Positions 12,704 through 16,427 of a stretch of DNA of 16,427 nt are shown in pieces. Location of the stretch: NCBI GenBank assembly GCA_016210295.1, contig JACQUM010000126.1, positions 1 through 16,427 of the forward strand. Reading direction: 5' to 3'. Every line of letters starts with the position of its first letter. Position 1 is the first letter of the stretch. The DNA comes from Chloroflexota bacterium. Lineage in GTDB: Bacteria; Chloroflexota; Dehalococcoidia; UBA6926; JACQUM01. The notes under the pieces were generated by a model that made no database searches, had not been told where the DNA came from, and saw only the letters and a list, made by a program, of their open reading frames with translations. The position numbers were made by a program, and so were the translations under genes.

Positions 12704-14976
12704 CGAGCGTTTCCGGCAAGGGCGTCCAGGTAGTGGGGACCCGTCCCATCCGCCACGACGGGATGGATAAAGTGACTGGCCGCGCCCTCTATGGGGCGGA
12801 TATTCAGCTTCCCGGGCTGCTCTATGGGAAGGTCCTCCGCAGCCCGCACGCCCACGCGCGGATCAAGTCCATAGACACGAGCCGCGCTGAAGCTCTTCCC
12901 GGGGTGAGGGCGATCATCACGGCCCAGGACATGCCAGATATCACCGAGCGCATCGGGGAGCTCGGGGAGACGATGTACAACCTGAGTTATCTGAAAGAGA
13001 ACGTCCTCGCCTCCCGCAAGGTGCTGTACAAGGGACACGCGGTTGCTGCCGTGGCCGCCACAAGTCCCCACATCGCCGAGGAGGCGCTTGCCCTCATTCG
13101 AGTGGAGTACGAGCCTCTCCCCCCGGTGATGAACGTGAAGGAGGCCATGACGAAGGGCGCCCCACTCCTCCACGAAGACCTGGTGACCGATGAGCTCGGC
13201 AAGAACGGCACCCAGCCGAGCAACGTCGCCAAGCACTTCCGCTTCCAGAAAGGGGACGTGGAGAAGGGGTTCCAGCAGGCCGACGTCATCGTGGAGCGCG
13301 AGCTCCAAACGGCGACGGTCCACCAGGGGTACCTCGAGCCCCAGAACGCCACCGCCCTCTGGGGCGCCGATGGCAACGTCACCGTCTGGTGCAGCACCCA
13401 GGGAGCCTTCATGACGAGGGAGCAGGTGTACCAGCTTCTCGACCTCTCGGAGGCGAAGGTCAAAGTCGTCCCCATGGAGATCGGCGGCGGCTTCGGGGGG
13501 AAGATCTCCGCCTATTTGGAGCCGGTGGCCGCCCTCCTCTCCCGCAAGACCGGTCGCCCCGTGAAGGTGGTGATGAGCCGGAGCGAGGTATTCGAAGGGA
13601 CAGGGCCGACTCCGGCGGCCCACATCAAGGTCAAGATGGGCGCCAATCGGGCGGGCCGGATCACGGGGGCGGAGATTTCCCTGTACTACGAGGCGGGCGC
13701 CTTCCCGGGCTCGGCGGTCCAGGCGGGCGCTATGTGCGCCTTCGCCTGCTACAACCTGGAGAACGCCCAGGTAGACGGGTACGACGTGGTGGTGAACAAG
13801 CCCAAGTCCGCGGCCTACCGGGCGCCGGGAGCGACTCAAGCCGCCCTGGCAGTGGAGACCGTCATCGACGAACTCTGCGAGCGGATCGGCATGGACCCCT
13901 TGGAGTTCCGCCTCGTCAACGGCGTCAAAGAGGGGGACCGGCGCGTGGACGGGCCCGCCTACCGGCGCATCGGTTACCTGGAAGTAGTGAAGGCGACCAG
14001 GGAGCATCCTCACTATTCGGCGCCTCTCGGAGGGCCCAACCGAGGACGGGGCGTGGCCACCGGCTTCTGGTTCAACGCCGGCGGCCCCTCGAGCTGCTAT
14101 TTGAGCGTGAACGCGGACGGCACGGTGGGCATGGTGGAGGGCTCCACCGATATCGGTGGGAGCCGTGTCGCCGTGGCGATGCAGGCGGCGGAGGTGCTCG
14201 GCATCCCCGCCGAGGCTGTGAAGCCCGTGGTGGCCGACACCGACTCCGTAGGCTATACCAGCGTGACTGGGGGGAGCAGCGTGGCGTTCAAGACCGGCCT
14301 GGCAGCCTACGAGGCAGCCCAGGACGTGAAGCGGCAGATGGTGGAACGGGCCGCCAGGATATGGGAGAAACCCGTCGAGGAGGTGGAGTCCGCCAACGGC
14401 GTCTTCCATCTCAAGTCCGACCCCGAGCTCAAGATGACGTTCAAGGATCTGGCGGCCAGGCTGCTTACGACAGGCGGCCCCATCACGGGGCGCGCCAGCG
14501 TAAACGCCCGCGGTGCCGGGCCTGGCTTCGCCGCCCACATCGTGGACGTCGAGGTGGACCCGGAGACGGGCAAGACCCAGGTCCTGCGGTACACGACCGT
14601 CCAGGACGTCGGCAGGGCCATCCATCCGAGCTACGTGGAAGGACAGATGCAGGGGGGCGCCGCCCAGGGTGTCGGCTGGGCGCTGAACGAGGAGTACGTG
14701 TACAACAAGCAGGGGGACATGACGAACTCCACCTTCCTGGACTACCGTATGCCCACCTCACTGGACTTGCCCATGATCGACACCGTCATCGTCGAGGTGC
14801 CGAACCCCACCCATCCCTACGGCGTCCGTGGCGTGGGGGAGGTCCCCATCGTGCCGCCGCCCGCCGCCATCGCCAACGCCATCTACGGGGCCATCGGCAT
14901 ACGCATGACCACGCTGCCCATGTCGCCTGGAAAGGTCCTGGAGGCCTTGCAGGCCAAGGGGAAGAGGCAGAGGTAG
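12700..14976 (+). CDS. Molybdenum hydroxylase molybdopterin-binding (large) subunit, substrate unknown
   Basis: A 758-residue catalytic subunit of the xanthine dehydrogenase superfamily. The N-terminal aldehyde-oxidase/xanthine-dehydrogenase a/b hammerhead domain covers about 20-135 (DKVTGRALYGADIQLPGLLYG). The molybdopterin domains follow, with VHQGYLEPQN near 207-216, GGGFGGK at 262-268, the active-site loop AAYRAPGATQ at 371-380 and the catalytic glutamate Glu714 in GVRGVGEVP. True form I CO dehydrogenase has a CSFR loop carrying the Cu-binding Cys; here Ala-Pro-Gly replaces it, so CO is not the substrate. A hydroxylated aromatic, N-heterocycle or aldehyde is more likely. The ATG at 12700 overlaps the small-subunit stop; the frame is open further upstream but that part lies inside the small-subunit gene. 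Confidence 0.94.
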   Translation: MTSVSGKGVQVVGTRPIRHDGMDKVTGRALYGADIQLPGLLYGKVLRSPHAHARIKSIDTSRAEALPGVRAIITAQDMPDITERIGELGETMYNLSYLKENVLASRKVLYKGHAVAAVAATSPHIAEEALALIRVEYEPLPPVMNVKEAMTKGAPLLHEDLVTDELGKNGTQPSNVAKHFRFQKGDVEKGFQQADVIVERELQTATVHQGYLEPQNATALWGADGNVTVWCSTQGAFMTREQVYQLLDLSEAKVKVVPMEIGGGFGGKISAYLEPVAALLSRKTGRPVKVVMSRSEVFEGTGPTPAAHIKVKMGANRAGRITGAEISLYYEAGAFPGSAVQAGAMCAFACYNLENAQVDGYDVVVNKPKSAAYRAPGATQAALAVETVIDELCERIGMDPLEFRLVNGVKEGDRRVDGPAYRRIGYLEVVKATREHPHYSAPLGGPNRGRGVATGFWFNAGGPSSCYLSVNADGTVGMVEGSTDIGGSRVAVAMQAAEVLGIPAEAVKPVVADTDSVGYTSVTGGSSVAFKTGLAAYEAAQDVKRQMVERAARIWEKPVEEVESANGVFHLKSDPELKMTFKDLAARLLTTGGPITGRASVNARGAGPGFAAHIVDVEVDPETGKTQVLRYTTVQDVGRAIHPSYVEGQMQGGAAQGVGWALNEEYVYNKQGDMTNSTFLDYRMPTSLDLPMIDTVIVEVPNPTHPYGVRGVGEVPIVPPPAAIANAIYGAIGIRMTTLPMSPGKVLEALQAKGKRQR

Positions 14977-14981
14977 CCGCC

Positions 14982-15257
14982 ATGCCCGAGGTCTGGATCC
15001 CCCCCATGATGCGACGGCTCACCGGCGGAGCAGAGCGGGTTCAGGTGCCCGGCTCCTCCGTGCGGCAGGTGGTGGAGAACCTGGAGCGGGCTTATCCCGG
15101 CCTCAAGGCGCTCCTCTATGATGAGGGGGGCGAGCGCCTTCGGCCAGACATCGCGGTGATTGTGGACGGGGAGGTATCGGCGCTGAGGCTGCTGGAGCGG
15201 GTGGAGGAGACCAGCGAGCTGCACTTCCTACCCGCGATCAGCGGTGGGAGCCTCTAG
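14982..15257 (+). CDS. MoaD/ThiS/CysO-like sulfur-carrier protein with a GGSL C-terminus
   Basis: A 91-residue beta-grasp, ubiquitin-like protein. The pattern is WIPPMMRRLTGGAERVQV, VRQVVENLERAYPGLKALLYD, RLRPDIAVIVDGE and ETSELHFLPAISGG, closest to the CysO-like branch. In MoaD, ThiS and CysO the mature C-terminus is Gly-Gly, which is adenylated and converted to a thiocarboxylate. Here Gly88-Gly89 are followed by Ser90-Leu91, so a C-terminal trim would be needed. It starts 5 nt after the large subunit and ends 18 nt before the XdhC-like gene, so it is inside the operon. It may supply sulfur for the molybdenum cofactor of this enzyme or for molybdopterin synthesis; neither an E1-type activator nor a JAMM peptidase is in the window. 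Confidence 0.85.
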   Translation: MPEVWIPPMMRRLTGGAERVQVPGSSVRQVVENLERAYPGLKALLYDEGGERLRPDIAVIVDGEVSALRLLERVEETSELHFLPAISGGSL

Positions 15258-15275
15258 CTCGGGGAGCGCGGCGCT

Positions 15276-16400
15276 ATGGAAGAGGTCTTTCGTGAAGCCC
15301 TGCGTCTGGCCGAGGAGGACCAGCCTCTCGTCCTCTGCACCGTGGTGCGGACGCGCGGCTCCACGCCCCAGAAGCCGGGGGCGATGCTGTTAGTCCGGGA
15401 GGACGGAACGGGCGTCGGGACGCTGGGCGGTGGCTGCGTGGAGGCCGACGTGTGGGCCGAGGCCCGGTCGGCTCTTGCGAGCGGCTCTGGGCCCGGAGTC
15501 GGCGAGTTCACCCTGAACGATGAGCTGGCCGCCGAGAGCGGCATGGTCTGCGGCGGCACCATGGAGATTTTTGTCCAGCCCTTCCCCCGCAGCCGCGATG
15601 CGCTCGTGGGCCCGCTCCGAGAGGTCCTGAGCGCCTACGAGGGTGGTAGGGGCGTCGCCGTGGCGATCCCTCTGTCGGGCGCCAGGGCCGGGTCGCTCCT
15701 GCTGCTGCGAGAGGACGGCTCTCGAGATGGCGACCTGGGAGCCCCTGCGCTGGAGGAACGTGTCGCTCGGGCGGCGCGCGGCCTCCTCGTCCATGGGGGC
15801 ACGAGCGTCCTGCCTGCCGAGGAGGGGCCGGAGCTGCTGGTCCAGGCCTTCGTCTCTCCGCCCCATTTGGTCATCGGGGGTGCGGGGCACATCGGCAAGG
15901 CATTGGCAGCCTTTGCGAAATCGCTGGGGTACCGCGTTACGGTCATCGACGACCGGGCCCAGTTCGCCAACCGCGAGCGCTTCCCCACCGCCGACGCCAT
16001 CCTCGTCGAGGAGATCCCCTCTGGGCTCCACAGCCTCTCGGTCACTCCGAATACTTTTATCGTCGTCGCGACCCGGGGCCACAAGCTGGACGATCGGGCT
16101 CTCTTGGAGGCCGTCCGCTCCCCGGCGGGCTATGTGGGCCTGGTAGGCAGCGTCCGCAAGACCCTCCTCATCTACGAGGAGCTGCTGGCCGAAGGAGTGC
16201 CTGTGGAGCGCCTGCGCCAGGTCCACGCTCCGGTGGGCTTGGACATCGGGGCCCGAACGCCCGACGAGATCGCCCTCAGCATCCTGGCGGAGATGACCAT
16301 GGTGCGGCTGGGCGGAGCCGGCTCTCCAATGAAGATGGCGGAGAAGCACTTCCAGAAGGCCACGGAGAAGGCGGCACGCGCCGTAGCCATCCGTAAATGA
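15276..16400 (+). CDS. XdhC/CoxI-family molybdenum cofactor maturation factor
   Basis: A 374-residue XdhC/CoxI family protein with both domains. The N-terminal XdhC/CoxI domain has TLGGGCVEADVWAEA (Cys54) and GMVCGGTMEIFVQP (CGG at 92-94). The C-terminal XdhC Rossmann domain begins with VIGGAGHIGKAL (199-210) and includes IVVATRGHKLDD, GLVGSVRK and HAPVGLDIGARTPDEIALSILAEM. Characterised XdhC proteins bind molybdenum cofactor, hold it during sulfuration by a cysteine desulfurase and insert it into the large subunit. It is the last gene of the operon. GGGGAG precedes the ATG by 9 nt. This supports a sulfurated Mo-enzyme upstream. It is not itself a dehydrogenase subunit. Confidence 0.93.
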   Translation: MEEVFREALRLAEEDQPLVLCTVVRTRGSTPQKPGAMLLVREDGTGVGTLGGGCVEADVWAEARSALASGSGPGVGEFTLNDELAAESGMVCGGTMEIFVQPFPRSRDALVGPLREVLSAYEGGRGVAVAIPLSGARAGSLLLLREDGSRDGDLGAPALEERVARAARGLLVHGGTSVLPAEEGPELLVQAFVSPPHLVIGGAGHIGKALAAFAKSLGYRVTVIDDRAQFANRERFPTADAILVEEIPSGLHSLSVTPNTFIVVATRGHKLDDRALLEAVRSPAGYVGLVGSVRKTLLIYEELLAEGVPVERLRQVHAPVGLDIGARTPDEIALSILAEMTMVRLGGAGSPMKMAEKHFQKATEKAARAVAIRK

Positions 16401-16407
16401 AGTGGTC

Positions 16408-16427
16408 GGGGGGGGGGAGAGACCCCC
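16408..16427 (+). other. G-tract followed by C-tract at the window end (possible truncated hairpin)
   Basis: A run of ten G (16408-16417) is followed by AGAGA and then CCCCC at the window edge. These can fold as a G5/C5 stem with a 5-nt loop just 3' of the XdhC-like stop. It may be the stem of a terminator or a palindromic repeat, but the window ends before a U-tract could be seen. Confidence 0.3.

Noticed and set aside
12517..14625. Long minus-strand open frame opposite the molybdenum hydroxylase genes
   Set aside because: It mirrors the coding strand of well-recognised small and large subunits and shows no motif of its own.
12700..14976. Annotation as aerobic CO dehydrogenase large subunit (coxL)
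   Set aside because: The loop at residues 371-380 is AAYRAPGATQ and lacks the Cu-ligating Cys of the CSFR loop, so the name would imply a wrong substrate.

Overview
This is a high-G+C bacterial window (an impression by eye, not a computed value) with three gene blocks and almost no wasted sequence. A Chloroflexota origin, perhaps Dehalococcoidia-like, is my inference. It rests on three things: a UPF0182 membrane protein inside an argJ/argB cluster, a molybdenum hydroxylase operon in medium-small-large order, and a 'TCATTGCGAGG…GCAATCT' type intergenic inverted repeat of the kind I associate with that group. No rRNA, tRNA, CRISPR array, transposase or phage gene was seen.

Block 1 (+ strand, 2-2820) encodes a pyruvate-dehydrogenase-type 2-oxoacid dehydrogenase complex: the C-terminal part of E1 alpha (cut by the window edge), complete E1 beta and complete E2. 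A large imperfect inverted repeat and a candidate promoter lie between E1 beta and E2. No E3 gene is visible.

Block 2 (- strand, read from about 11050 down to 2960) is a tightly packed run: argJ, an SRPBCC protein, argB, a large UPF0182 membrane protein, a RidA-family protein, argD, a metallo-beta-lactamase-fold hydrolase and a small Cys/His protein. The first six genes are coupled by 4-bp overlaps or gaps of up to about 40 bp, so they look like one operon. ArgJ, ArgB and ArgD supply three of the four steps of the recycling acetyl-ornithine pathway; argC is not here. RidA next to a PLP aminotransferase fits its general role of clearing reactive enamines and imines. Why the membrane protein and the SRPBCC protein sit in the arginine operon is not explained.

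Block 3 (+ strand, 11340-16400) is a molybdenum hydroxylase operon: FAD subunit, [2Fe-2S] subunit, molybdopterin subunit, a MoaD/ThiS/CysO-like sulfur carrier and an XdhC/CoxI-type maturation factor. The large subunit lacks the CSFR active-site loop of true CO dehydrogenase, so the substrate is open. The most interesting point is the sulfur carrier. It lies between the catalytic subunit and XdhC and ends in Gly-Gly-Ser-Leu rather than Gly-Gly, which suggests a dedicated sulfur supply for the cofactor with C-terminal trimming.

Blocks 2 and 3 diverge from a 319-bp intergenic region that holds a candidate promoter for each side and a 109-bp palindromic repeat element between them.
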